Shown here: positions 15,826 through 24,100 of the stretch, piece by piece
Layout of the letters: each line of letters opens with the position of its first letter
How positions within the stretch are numbered: position 1 is the first letter of the stretch
Assembly (NCBI GenBank): GCA_902522385.1
Contig: CABYVK010000010.1
Coordinates: 1 to 47,159, forward strand
Direction: 5' to 3'
From: an uncultured Pelagibacteraceae bacterium
GTDB taxonomy: Bacteria; Pseudomonadota; Alphaproteobacteria; Pelagibacterales; Pelagibacteraceae
DNA: 47,159 bases
Notes under the pieces: model-generated
The model's database searches: none
The model's input: the letters and a program-made list of their open reading frames with translations, nothing else
Told to the model about the DNA's origin: nothing
Program-made: the position numbers and the translations under genes

Positions 15826-16904
15826 TGGAATTAGTTGCAAATAATTTATCATACAAGCCAGATGATCAATATCATTTAAACGAAGTATCGTTTAATTTTC
15901 AAGAAGGTAATCTCTACACAATTCTTGGGAGGACGTTATCTGGAAAAACAACTCTATTAAAAACAATAGCTGGTCTTTTAACACCAGATAGCGGTGAAAT
16001 TGAATTTGATGGTAAAAATTTTTTAAAAGTTCCTGTTTGGGAAAGAAATGTAGCAATGGTTTATCAGCAATTTATTAACTATCCTCATTTAAATGTTTTT
16101 GAAAACATAGCCTTTCCTTTGAAGCAAAGAAAAATAGATCAAAGTATTATTTATGAAAAAGTAATGGATGTATTAAAGTCCGTTGGGTTAGTAGGTTTTG
16201 AAAAAAGAAAGATCCAAGAGCTTTCTGGAGGTCAGCAACAAAGAGTTTCTCTTGCAAGATCTTTGGTTAAAAATGCTAAAATATTATTACTAGATGAGCC
16301 CCTAGTAAACTTAGACTACAAACTAAGAGAGCAACTTAGAGAAGAGTTTAAAAATCTATTTTCTAAAGGTTTAGCTGATAAAACAATTTTAATTTATTCA
16401 ACTACAGACCCAAGAGAGACCATGGAATTAAATGGTGAAGTAATAGTTTTAGATGAAGGCAAGGTCTTACAAGTTGGTCCAGCAAGAGAAATATTTGAAA
16501 ACCCAAATTCATTAAAAGTCGCAGAAATTTCTAATGACCCTCCAATGAATATAATAGAAGCTAAAATTTTAGATAATAATATTAAATTTGAAGGCATCAA
16601 TTTAGAGGCTCCACAACATTTATCTAAATTAACAGAAGACGGTTTGAAGATTGGATTAAGATCTTCTGATATTGAATTGGGCGAAAGCGGACATGAATTT
16701 GAAGTCGAGCTTGCAGAAATTATTGGTTCAGAAACATTGTTACATTTAAAAAGAGGAGACACAAAAATTATAGTTTCAATAGAAGAAGTTCTAAACTTTA
16801 AGATACACGATAAAGTTAAAATTAATTTTAAAATTGATAGAGCTTATGCTTTTCATAATGATGGAAAATTAGCATCTTCACCTTTTGGAGGTTTGAATGG
16901 CTAA
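15825..16904 (+). CDS. ABC transporter ATPase 1, canonical signature but no H-loop histidine
   Basis: A 359-residue nucleotide-binding subunit of the MalK/UgpC class with a C-terminal TOBE-like regulatory domain (about 240-359). Walker A is G-R-T-L-S-G-K-T (35-42), Q-loop Gln81/82, ABC signature L-S-G-G-Q (133-137), Walker B L-L-L-D-E-P (Asp157, Glu158). At the H-loop, where MalK has T-H-D-Q, it has T-T-D-P: the switch histidine is Thr194. Walker A lacks the usual G-P-S-G-C filling. Together with the second ATPase it can form only one standard ATP site. The pair recalls the GlpS/GlpT arrangement of alphaproteobacterial glycerol importers (inference). Confidence 0.92.
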   Translation: MELVANNLSYKPDDQYHLNEVSFNFQEGNLYTILGRTLSGKTTLLKTIAGLLTPDSGEIEFDGKNFLKVPVWERNVAMVYQQFINYPHLNVFENIAFPLKQRKIDQSIIYEKVMDVLKSVGLVGFEKRKIQELSGGQQQRVSLARSLVKNAKILLLDEPLVNLDYKLREQLREEFKNLFSKGLADKTILIYSTTDPRETMELNGEVIVLDEGKVLQVGPAREIFENPNSLKVAEISNDPPMNIIEAKILDNNIKFEGINLEAPQHLSKLTEDGLKIGLRSSDIELGESGHEFEVELAEIIGSETLLHLKRGDTKIIVSIEEVLNFKIHDKVKINFKIDRAYAFHNDGKLASSPFGGLNG

Positions 16905-17970
16905 AATTGATTTAAGCAACATATCTCACTCATATAATTCAAACGATCCAAATCCAGTTTATGCTTTGAATCCTTTCTCAATGACATGGGAAAATGGAAA
17001 TCGATATGCAATCTTGGGCCCTTCTGGATGTGGAAAAACTACAATGCTAAATATTGTGTCTGGCTTAGTGAGACCTTCGGCTGGAAAAATATTATTTGAT
17101 GATAAGGATGTTACAGACTTAAAAACAGAAGATAGAAATATTTCTCAAGTTTTCCAATTTCCAGTCATTTACAACACAATGACTGTTTATGAAAATTTAG
17201 CATTTCCACTTAAGTGTAGAGATTTTTCTAAAAGTAAAACTGACGAAAGAGTCAATTCAGTTGCTGAAACTTTAAATTTAAGATCTTTTTTAAATTCTCC
17301 TGCAAAAAAATTAACAGCAGATCAAAAGCAATTAATATCTTTGGGAAGAGGACTTGTAAGAGAAGATGTTGCTGCTGTTTTAATGGATGAACCTTTAACA
17401 GTTATTGATCCAGATTTAAAATTTAGATTAAGAAGAAATCTTAAAGAAATTAATGAGCAATATAAAACTACATTAGTTTATGTAACGCATGATCAAAATG
17501 AAGCAATGACTTTTGCGGATAATATAATTGTTATGAGTGAAGGAGAAGTGGTACAAACCGGTTCTCCAAAAGAACTTTTTGAAAGACCTAATACTACATT
17601 TGTTGGATATTTTATTGGATCACCAGCTATGAATTTATTTGAAAGTGAAGCTTCCTCAAATGATAGTGTAAAGATTAATAATACTTTAATTAAAACAAAA
17701 ACAAATTTGTCAAAACTAAAAAATAAAAAAATTAAATTAGGAATTAGATCGGAATTTATCAAAATTGCGCAAAACCAAAATGAAAACTTGGTTGATGTTA
17801 ATGTTGAAAAGGTTGAGGATCTTGGAAATTATAAATTAATAACTGCCAAAATGGGAGATTTTACAATTAAATCAAAAGTTAACAGGGATACTGAAATACC
17901 AAACCAGAAAGTTAAACTTCATATACCTGCAGAGAAATGCTGTGTTTATGAGGATAACAAATTAATTTAG
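16897..17970 (+). CDS. ABC transporter ATPase 2, intact H-loop but degenerate signature
   Basis: A 357-residue MalK-like nucleotide-binding subunit with a C-terminal TOBE-type domain. Walker A is G-P-S-G-C-G-K-T (41-48), Q-loop Gln87, Walker B V-L-M-D-E-P (Asp164, Glu165), and H-loop T-H-D-Q (His198) are intact. The ABC signature is L-T-A-D-Q (139-143) instead of L-S-G-G-Q. Its defects complement those of the preceding ATPase. The gene overlaps the first ATPase gene by 8 bp. The last gene of the importer, it is followed by a 127-bp gap before the TRAP genes. Confidence 0.92.
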   Translation: MAKIDLSNISHSYNSNDPNPVYALNPFSMTWENGNRYAILGPSGCGKTTMLNIVSGLVRPSAGKILFDDKDVTDLKTEDRNISQVFQFPVIYNTMTVYENLAFPLKCRDFSKSKTDERVNSVAETLNLRSFLNSPAKKLTADQKQLISLGRGLVREDVAAVLMDEPLTVIDPDLKFRLRRNLKEINEQYKTTLVYVTHDQNEAMTFADNIIVMSEGEVVQTGSPKELFERPNTTFVGYFIGSPAMNLFESEASSNDSVKINNTLIKTKTNLSKLKNKKIKLGIRSEFIKIAQNQNENLVDVNVEKVEDLGNYKLITAKMGDFTIKSKVNRDTEIPNQKVKLHIPAEKCCVYEDNKLI

Positions 17971-17982
17971 AATCAACCATAA

Positions 17983-18008
17983 ATTGTAAAAATTTTTAAT
18001 TTTACAAT
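17983..18008 (+). terminator. AT-rich hairpin after the ABC operon
   Basis: ATTGTAAAA (17983-17991) and TTTTACAAT (18000-18008) form a perfect 9-bp inverted repeat with an 8-nt loop, 12 bp after the second ATPase stop. The stem is nearly all A/T and there is no downstream T run, so termination would be weak; it may instead mark the 3' end of the mRNA. Confidence 0.4.
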
Positions 18009-18072
18009 AATAGTGACAATCTGTGCCTCTTTTTAGAAAGACTCTAATCTGAATCTATGTTTTACTTCCCTT

Positions 18073-18086
18073 TAGTTAATTAACTA
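18073..18086. promoter_or_regulatory. 14-bp palindrome before the first TRAP binding-protein gene
   Basis: TAGTTAATTAACTA is a perfect 14-bp palindrome directly before the Shine-Dalgarno (GAGGAGAAGAA) of dctP1. Its core GTTAATTAAC (18075-18084) recurs upstream of dctP2 (22892-22901). Position in the leader of both receptor genes suggests an operator or shared mRNA element; the alternative is residue of gene duplication or chance in an AT-rich genome. Confidence 0.45.
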
Positions 18087-18097
18087 GAGGAGAAGAA

Positions 18098-19255
18098 ATG
18101 ATTAAAAATAAAAAATCATTGAAGGGTTCTAAAACTCCTTCAAGAAGAAAGTTCTTCAAAGCCGCAGCAGCAACTGGTGCAGCAGCAGCAACAGCTGTAG
18201 CAATGCCAAATGTTGCTTTTGGTGCTCCGCAAACATTAAAGATGCAAGCAGCATGGCCATCAGGTGCTAACATCTTTTTTGAAATGGCTGGAGACTATGC
18301 CAAAATGGTTGGAGACATGTCAGGTGGAAGTTTAAAAATTGATCTTCAGCCTGTTGGAGCAGTCGTAAAAACTGGAGAAATTGGACAAGCTGTAAGTGAC
18401 GGTGTTCTTGATATGGGACACTGGGTTACTGCTTATTGGTATGGAAAAAATCCTGCCGCGTCTCTTTTCGGAACTGGCCCATCTTACGGTCTATCATCTC
18501 AAGAAGTAATGGCTTGGATGGAAGAAGGTGGTGGAAGAGCATTGTATGAAGAAACATTAGCAAAAGTTGGATACGACTATGTTGGTGTTTTTGCGATGCC
18601 TATGCCAGCTCAACCTTTTGGTTGGTTCAAAAAGAACGTAACTAAAGTTAGTGACGTTAAAGGTATGAAATATAGAACAGTTGGTCTTGCAACTAACGTT
18701 CTTACTGCAATGGGTATGGTAGTTAGACAATTACCAGGTGGTGAAATTCAGCCAGCTATGAAAACTGGTTTGATTGAAGCTGCTGAGTTTAACAACCCTA
18801 CTTCAGACTCTCAATTTGGTATGCAAGATGTTTCTAAGCATTATCACTTAGGATCTTTCCACCAATCACAAGAGATGTTTGAAATACCTATTAACAAAAA
18901 AACATTTAATAGCTTATCTCCTGCAAACCAAGCAATATTAAAAAATGCTTCGTATGCAGCAAATACCGCTAACTACTTTAAAGCTTTGGTAAGATACTCA
19001 GCTGATTTATCTAAATTGATGAATGAGCATAAAGTAAACGTTTACCAAACCTCAGATGCAATTTTAGCAGAGCAGTTAAAAGGTTGGGATAAAGTTGTTG
19101 GTGATTTCTCTTCTAAAGATCCATTCTTTAAGAAGATTGTTGATTCACAAAAAGCTTATGCGAAAAGAGTAATGAAATACTTACTAATGAATCAGCCTAA
19201 CTACAGACTTGCTTATGAAAATGAGTTTGGTCCGTTAGCGAAAGTTAAAATCTAA
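18098..19255 (+). CDS. dctP: TRAP transporter solute-binding protein DctP (TakP-like), first system
   Basis: A 385-residue periplasmic receptor with a twin-arginine signal (S-R-R-K-F-F, Arg16-Arg17, then an Ala-rich stretch ending near F-G-A at 43). G-M-K-Y-R-T-V-G-L (Arg193) is the conserved carboxylate-binding arginine of DctP proteins, and L-P-G-G-E-I-Q-P-A follows. The overall pattern is that of the 2-oxoacid/mannitol-type receptors (TakP group), so a small organic acid is the likely ligand. It has a strong ribosome site and a terminator hairpin after it, both suiting high expression. The N-terminus is nearly the same as that of the second DctP in this window. Confidence 0.9.
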   Translation: MIKNKKSLKGSKTPSRRKFFKAAAATGAAAATAVAMPNVAFGAPQTLKMQAAWPSGANIFFEMAGDYAKMVGDMSGGSLKIDLQPVGAVVKTGEIGQAVSDGVLDMGHWVTAYWYGKNPAASLFGTGPSYGLSSQEVMAWMEEGGGRALYEETLAKVGYDYVGVFAMPMPAQPFGWFKKNVTKVSDVKGMKYRTVGLATNVLTAMGMVVRQLPGGEIQPAMKTGLIEAAEFNNPTSDSQFGMQDVSKHYHLGSFHQSQEMFEIPINKKTFNSLSPANQAILKNASYAANTANYFKALVRYSADLSKLMNEHKVNVYQTSDAILAEQLKGWDKVVGDFSSKDPFFKKIVDSQKAYAKRVMKYLLMNQPNYRLAYENEFGPLAKVKI

Positions 19256-19276
19256 GGTTTAAAAATATAAAAAATT

Positions 19277-19304
19277 AAGGGGGCTTTTTAGCCCCCTTTT
19301 TTTT
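19277..19304 (+). terminator. Strong hairpin with T run between dctP1 and dctQ1
   Basis: AAGGGGGCT (19277-19285), loop TTTT, AGCCCCCTT (19290-19298) and then a run of T to 19304: a textbook intrinsic terminator in the 89-bp gap between receptor and permease genes. Some readthrough is presumably needed for dctQ1/dctM1, so it probably acts as an attenuator that keeps receptor mRNA in excess. Confidence 0.9.
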
Positions 19305-19344
19305 AATTGAATTAATTAAGAAAATTAAGATAAGCTAATAAAAT

Positions 19345-19929
19345 ATGTACTCTTATATAAAATTTGCAGACACACTTAGCTCCTCAATGGGTAAAGCCTT
19401 CTCATGGTGCATAGTTATTTTAATGGGTGGAACATGTTACGAGGTCATAATGGCTTATGCATTTAATGCACCTACTTTATGGAATTTTGATTTTAGTTTA
19501 CAGATGTATGGAGCAATATTTATGATGGCTGGAGCTTACACTTTAGCGACAGAGGCTCACGTGAGAGGAGATGTTATTTACAGGTTGTTCCCAACTAAAG
19601 TTCAAGGATGGATTGATTTAATACTTTATTTTATTTTCTTTTTTCCAGGGGTAATTGCACTTGCATTTTATGGATATGAGTATGCTGCTAAAGCATGGAT
19701 GGTAAAAGAAACAAGCTGGAATAGTCCAGCACAAATTCAAATTTATATGGCAAAATCCTTGATACCTTTATCGGGAATGCTTCTTACTTTACAAGGAATT
19801 AGTGAAGTTTTTAGAGCAATTATTTGCATTAGAACGGGACATTGGCCAGAGAGAGATGCTGGTGCAGAAGAAACAGAGAAAATTTTAATGAGAAAATCTA
19901 AAGAGGAAGAAAAAATAGATGTTGTTTAG
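19345..19929 (+). CDS. dctQ: TRAP transporter small permease DctQ, first system
   Basis: A 194-residue protein with four predicted membrane helices, typical of DctQ. E-A-H-V-R-G-D-V-I-Y (around 72-81) is the DctQ signature region, usually H-x-R-x-D. The small subunit packs against DctM and is needed for Na+-driven uptake. Its 3' end overlaps dctM1 by 11 bp. The C-terminal tail is charged (E-E-E-K-I-D), cytoplasmic. It lies downstream of the hairpin at 19277-19304. Confidence 0.9.
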   Translation: MYSYIKFADTLSSSMGKAFSWCIVILMGGTCYEVIMAYAFNAPTLWNFDFSLQMYGAIFMMAGAYTLATEAHVRGDVIYRLFPTKVQGWIDLILYFIFFFPGVIALAFYGYEYAAKAWMVKETSWNSPAQIQIYMAKSLIPLSGMLLTLQGISEVFRAIICIRTGHWPERDAGAEETEKILMRKSKEEEKIDVV

Positions 19930-21280
19930 TCTAACAAATCCAGAAATTGCAATTTTAATGATGGTGATATTTCTGTTTGCTGTATTACTAGGATTTCCCA
20001 TTGCATTTACTTTAATGGCAATGGGCTTAGGATTTGGGTATTACGCATATTTTGATCCGTCAAGAATGGATCATCTATTAGACAATAGGATATTTAATTT
20101 ATTTGTTTCAAATACCTACTCTGTCATGGATAACCATGTCCTCACCGCCGTACCTTTATTTTTATTTATGGGCTATTTAGTTGAAAGAGCAGGTATAGTT
20201 GCAAGATTGTTTTATGCCATAAGACTTGCATCTCATTCGCTGCCAGCTTCGATGGCAGTCGCAGCCTTAGTTACTTGCACTTTATTCTCTACTGCAACGG
20301 GAATAATTGGGGCAGTTGTAACTTTAATGGGTTTGCTCGCCTGGCCTGCAATGGTGAAAGCTGGTTATGATAAAAAATTTGCATCAGGGGTGATATGTGC
20401 TGGAGGCTGTTTAGGAATTTTAATTCCTCCTAGTATTATGCTTATTGTTTATGCAGTAATAGCTCAGTTATCTCCATTAAGATTATTTGCAGCAGCAATA
20501 TTTCCCGGTCTAATGTTAGCAGGTTTATATATTTTATATGCAATTATTTTGGCTTATTTTAATCCATCAGTTGCACCCAAGCCTCCTAAAGAAGAAATCC
20601 CTCCAAGATCAGTGATCTTAAAAGAAGTTTTGGTTTCATTCTTACCATTATTTTCATTAATTATTTTAGTATTAGGAAGTATTCTTGCTGGTTTGGCTAC
20701 TCCTGCAGAAGCAGCAGGTGTTGGAGCTTTTGGAGCATTAGTTTTATCTTTCTTTTATAAATCTCTAAAATGGAAAAATTTTAAAGAGTCTGTCTTTCTA
20801 ACCGCAAAAACTACAGCAATGATTATGTGGTTGTTTATTGGATCTTGGACGTTTGCGTCAGTATTTTCATATTTAGGAGGACATGAAGTATTCGAGCATT
20901 TTTTTAAATCAATGGATATACAGCCTTGGCAATTTTTAGTAATTACACAAATTATAATTTTCTTATTAGGCTGGCCATTAGAGTGGACTGAAATATTAAT
21001 TATATTTGTTCCAATATTTTTACCTTTAGTAGAATTTTTTGGAGTTAACCCTTATTTTTTTGCTATGTTAATTGCGTTAAATTTACAAACATCATTTTTA
21101 ACACCCCCCATGGCCATGTCGGCTTATTACTTAAAAGGTGTACAATCTAAAAATGTTGAATTAATTGAGGTATTCAAAGGCATCATGCCATTCTTAGCAA
21201 TTGTTATTTTTGGAATGGTTTTAATGTATTTATTTCCAGGTATAGCTCTGTGGTTACCTGATCAATTATTTGCAAACTAA
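19919..21280 (+). CDS. dctM: TRAP transporter large permease DctM, first system
   Basis: A 453-residue integral membrane protein with about 12 hydrophobic segments, the usual DctM length. Conserved stretches include H-V-L-T-A-V-P-L-F-L-F-M-G, C-A-G-G-C-L-G-I-L-I-P-P-S-I (near 160-173) and L-N-L-Q-T-S-F-L-T-P-P (near 389-399). DctM is the Na+-coupled translocation subunit. It overlaps dctQ1 by 11 bp and is followed after 4 bp by an amidase, so the amidase is probably cotranscribed and may act on the imported compound. Confidence 0.93.
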   Translation: MLFSLTNPEIAILMMVIFLFAVLLGFPIAFTLMAMGLGFGYYAYFDPSRMDHLLDNRIFNLFVSNTYSVMDNHVLTAVPLFLFMGYLVERAGIVARLFYAIRLASHSLPASMAVAALVTCTLFSTATGIIGAVVTLMGLLAWPAMVKAGYDKKFASGVICAGGCLGILIPPSIMLIVYAVIAQLSPLRLFAAAIFPGLMLAGLYILYAIILAYFNPSVAPKPPKEEIPPRSVILKEVLVSFLPLFSLIILVLGSILAGLATPAEAAGVGAFGALVLSFFYKSLKWKNFKESVFLTAKTTAMIMWLFIGSWTFASVFSYLGGHEVFEHFFKSMDIQPWQFLVITQIIIFLLGWPLEWTEILIIFVPIFLPLVEFFGVNPYFFAMLIALNLQTSFLTPPMAMSAYYLKGVQSKNVELIEVFKGIMPFLAIVIFGMVLMYLFPGIALWLPDQLFAN

Positions 21281-21284
21281 TTTA

Positions 21285-22622
21285 ATGAATGAAATTGTAA
21301 ATTATTCTGTTGAAGAATTAATAAATAAAATTTCAAATTCTCAAATTACTTCTGTCGAAATATGTGAAGCTTATATTGAGAGAGTTAATAAGTTTGAAAA
21401 AGATATAAATGCTTGGGCTTTTTTTGACAAAGAATTGTTATTGGAAAAAGCCAAAGAGTCGGATGCTTACAAAAAATCTGGAAAACCTACTGGTCCGCTG
21501 CATGGTATTCCTGTAGCGGTTAAGGATATTGTTGGCACTTTAGATATGCCAACTGAATGTGGTACACCGATAAGAAAAGGTAAATCTTATTCACAGAATG
21601 CAGAAATAGTTGATTTATTAACATCTTCAGGAGCTATTGTGATGGGTAAAACAGTTACTACTGAATTAGCATATTTAAATCCCTCTAAAACAAAAAATCC
21701 ACACGATTATTCACGAACACCAGGAGGATCATCGAGTGGTTCTGCTGCAGTTATTGCATCTTATATGGCACCACTTTCAATTGGATCACAAACTGGTGGC
21801 TCAATAATTAGACCAGCATCTTATTGTGGTGTTGTTGGATACAAACCTTCATTTGGTCTTATTTCTAGAAATGGAGTATTAAAGACTTCCGAAAAACTTG
21901 ATCATTTAGGAGTTTTTGGAAAAACAGTCGAGGACATAGCTTATTTAGTTAAAGAGTTAATTAAAAAAGATTCCCATGACCCTGCTACTGTATATTACTC
22001 TTCAAGTAATATGGTTGATGCTGTAAAAAAAGGTCCTTTGTATGAACCAAAATTTATTTTTTATAAAACTGAATTTTGGAAAACAATTGACAAAAAATCT
22101 AAGGAAGCTTTTGAATATTTTATAAAGTCATTTAAAAAAAATATTGAAGTCCATGATACTCCTTCTTATTTTAAAGATATCCATAAATATCATCAAATAA
22201 TTTACGAAAGTGATTTAGCTAATAATTTTAGTGATTATTATAAAAATTATAAATCGAAACTTTCAAAAATTATGCAAAATGCAATTGCAAATGGAAGAAA
22301 ACATACTGCAAAAGAATATGCTGAAGCAATAGATTTTATGAAAAGAAGTTATGACTCTTATAAAGAAGTATTTGAGGATTATCATGGGGTTTTATCCCCA
22401 TCCAGCCCAGGCGTTGCCCTAAAAGGTCTAAAGAGTACTGGATCAGCAGATTTTAATAAAGTTTGGTCTTATTTAGGAACTCCTTGTATTTCACTTCCTT
22501 TACTTCAGGGTGAAAATAATTTACCATTAGGAATTCAAGTTATTGGAGAGAGATATGACGATAATCGTTTCTTAGGGGTTTCCAGTTGGCTTGAAAAGGA
22601 AAGCGAAAAATTTAATGAATAA
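21285..22622 (+). CDS. Amidase (amidase-signature family)
   Basis: About 445 residues from the ATG at 21285, four bases after the dctM1 stop; an upstream TTG at 21270 would overlap dctM1 and is less likely. The amidase-signature catalytic set is present: Lys in I-P-V-A-V-K-D-I, the Gly/Ser-rich G-G-S-S-S-G-S-A-A with the cis-serine, and the nucleophile region G-S-Q-T-G-G-S. The family hydrolyses amides, ureas and carbamates (for example indoleacetamide, allophanate, glutaminyl-tRNA). No GatA-specific partner genes are adjacent. Being in the TRAP operon suggests a catabolic amidase working on a transported amide; the substrate is unknown. Confidence 0.86.
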   Translation: MNEIVNYSVEELINKISNSQITSVEICEAYIERVNKFEKDINAWAFFDKELLLEKAKESDAYKKSGKPTGPLHGIPVAVKDIVGTLDMPTECGTPIRKGKSYSQNAEIVDLLTSSGAIVMGKTVTTELAYLNPSKTKNPHDYSRTPGGSSSGSAAVIASYMAPLSIGSQTGGSIIRPASYCGVVGYKPSFGLISRNGVLKTSEKLDHLGVFGKTVEDIAYLVKELIKKDSHDPATVYYSSSNMVDAVKKGPLYEPKFIFYKTEFWKTIDKKSKEAFEYFIKSFKKNIEVHDTPSYFKDIHKYHQIIYESDLANNFSDYYKNYKSKLSKIMQNAIANGRKHTAKEYAEAIDFMKRSYDSYKEVFEDYHGVLSPSSPGVALKGLKSTGSADFNKVWSYLGTPCISLPLLQGENNLPLGIQVIGERYDDNRFLGVSSWLEKESEKFNE

Positions 22623-22791
22623 ACTTGTAACACTAATAGGACTTTCTTTTGCAATCTTTTTTCTTTTAGGTTTAGCAACAACACTTACAAGATCTATGAT
22701 GATAGGTTTTCTTGATGTATTACCAGTTTATATATTGATGATACTTGCGATATCGATGATGTTATACGAAGCCTTTTTTGACAAAAAATAA
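22615..22791 (+). CDS. Small two-helix membrane protein of unknown function
   Basis: A 58-residue protein from the ATG at 22615, overlapping the amidase stop by 8 bp. It has two hydrophobic helices (about 5-23 and 30-51) with a short polar link L-T-R-S and a basic end D-K-K. I do not recognise a family. The 8-bp overlap, in-phase Met and clean hydrophobic pattern support a real gene translated with the amidase. It may be a small accessory subunit of the transport/amidase operon, but that is only inferred from position. Confidence 0.6.
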   Translation: MNKLVTLIGLSFAIFFLLGLATTLTRSMMIGFLDVLPVYILMILAISMMLYEAFFDKK

Positions 22792-22855
22792 ATTTAATAA
22801 TTCTTAAATTTACTACCTCTGATTGTATTATATTCTTTCAATAGGAATTTTAGTA

Positions 22856-22884
22856 TAGACTTAAACGTCCAATTGTAATTTAAT
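22856..22884 (+). promoter_or_regulatory. Candidate promoter for dctP2
   Basis: TAGACT (22856-22861) and TTTAAT (22879-22884) are separated by 17 bp and resemble -35 and -10 boxes. Transcription would start near 22891, placing the GTTAATTAAC palindrome (22892-22901) at the very start of the mRNA. The match to consensus is moderate. Confidence 0.4.
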
Positions 22885-22891
22885 CTGTGCA

Positions 22892-22901
22892 GTTAATTAA
22901 C
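22892..22901. promoter_or_regulatory. GTTAATTAAC palindrome before the second TRAP binding-protein gene
   Basis: A 10-bp perfect palindrome identical to the core of the 14-bp palindrome upstream of dctP1. It lies 18 bp before the dctP2 start (13 bp for dctP1), upstream of the AAGAAGAGGAG ribosome site. Shared placement before two paralogous receptor genes suggests a common regulator or RNA element. Confidence 0.4.
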
Positions 22902-22919
22902 AAAGAAGAGGAGATACTA

Positions 22920-24053
22920 ATGATTAAAGAAAAAAAATCATTGAAGGTTTCTAGATCACCTTCAAGAAGAAAGTTCTTTAAAACTGCAGCTGCAACTGGT
23001 GTTGCTGCTGTTGCAGCAGCATCTTTATCTGCTCCAGCTGTTGCCAAAGAGAGAATAGAAGCTTCTATGGTAGCTACTTGGCCAAGAGATTTTCCAGGCC
23101 TTGGAACTGGTGCACAAAGACTTGCTCAAAGATTGAGTGATATGAGTGACGGTAGAATTCAAGTTACTTATTATGCTGCTAATGAAAGGGTAAAAGCATT
23201 TGACTCGTTTGATGAAGTTGCTTCAGGCAATTCCCAAATGTATCACGGTGCTGATTACTACTGGGTTAAAAAACACCCTGCATTTGGATATTTTACTGCC
23301 GTTCCGTTTGGTTTTACATATGCTGAAATGAACGCCTGGTTAAAATTTGCTGGTGGACAAGAGCTGTGGGATGAATTGACTGACGATTTCGGAACACAAA
23401 GTTTTGCTGCTGGTAACACTGGAGTGCAAATGGGTGGTTGGTTTAACAAAAAAATTAGATCAGCTAATGATATTAAGGGTTTAAAAATGCGTATGCCTGG
23501 TTTAGGTGGACAAGTACTTGGAAAACTTGGTGGTTCTCCAATTTCACTTCCAGGTGGACAAATTTATGAAAACCTTGTGTCTGGTGCAATTGATGCAACG
23601 GAATGGGTAGGACCTTGGAATGATGAGGCTTTCAAGTTTTATGAAGCAGCCAAGTACTATTACTATCCAGGAATGCACGAGCCAGGATCTACATTAGCTT
23701 GTGGAGTTAACAAGTCTTGGTTTACAAGTCTAACTAAGTCAGACCAGTTAACTATTAAAACCGCGTGTGATTGGGCTGATACAACTACAATGGCTGAGTA
23801 TAATGCTAAAAATGGAGCTGCACTTGCTCGTTTAGTAAATGAGAATGGTGTCAAACTTGAGAAGTTTAATGATAAAGTTTATGACGCTTTTGCTAAAGGT
23901 GCTGCGGAAGTTTTTGATGAAGTTCAGCAGCATAGTGCTCTTGCTAAGAAAGTACATGATGCCTTTATTAAAGGACGAAAAGAAATAGGTGCTTGGACAA
24001 ACTTGTCTGACTCGCCCTACATTTCTCAAAGAAATAGAGCATTAGGAGTATAA
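22920..24053 (+). CDS. dctP: TRAP transporter solute-binding protein DctP (TakP/2-oxoacid type), second system
   Basis: A 377-residue receptor from the ATG at 22920; the in-frame GTG at 22887 precedes the ribosome site and is rejected. The twin-arginine signal (S-R-R-K-F-F, Arg16-Arg17) is followed by an Ala-rich stretch ending near A-V-A-K (about 43). Conserved ligand residues include Arg191 in G-L-K-M-R-M-P-G-L-G-G, P-G-G-Q-I-Y (211-216) and I-D-A-T-E-W-V-G-P-W-N-D (224-235). That pattern is typical of the TakP group, known to bind 2-oxoacids such as pyruvate, often with a metal ion. The likely ligand is a 2-oxo or 2-hydroxy acid. Confidence 0.92.
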   Translation: MIKEKKSLKVSRSPSRRKFFKTAAATGVAAVAAASLSAPAVAKERIEASMVATWPRDFPGLGTGAQRLAQRLSDMSDGRIQVTYYAANERVKAFDSFDEVASGNSQMYHGADYYWVKKHPAFGYFTAVPFGFTYAEMNAWLKFAGGQELWDELTDDFGTQSFAAGNTGVQMGGWFNKKIRSANDIKGLKMRMPGLGGQVLGKLGGSPISLPGGQIYENLVSGAIDATEWVGPWNDEAFKFYEAAKYYYYPGMHEPGSTLACGVNKSWFTSLTKSDQLTIKTACDWADTTTMAEYNAKNGAALARLVNENGVKLEKFNDKVYDAFAKGAAEVFDEVQQHSALAKKVHDAFIKGRKEIGAWTNLSDSPYISQRNRALGV

Positions 24054-24072
24054 TTTAATTCTAATTAATACT

Positions 24073-24100
24073 AGAGGGCCCTTAAATGGGCCCTCTTTTT
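24073..24100 (+). terminator. GC-rich hairpin with T run between dctP2 and dctQ2
   Basis: AGAGGGCCC (24073-24081) and GGGCCCTCT (24088-24096) form a perfect 9-bp stem with loop TTAAAT, followed by T residues to 24100: an intrinsic terminator or attenuator in the 71-bp gap. It mirrors the element after dctP1 and again separates receptor from permease genes. Confidence 0.88.
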
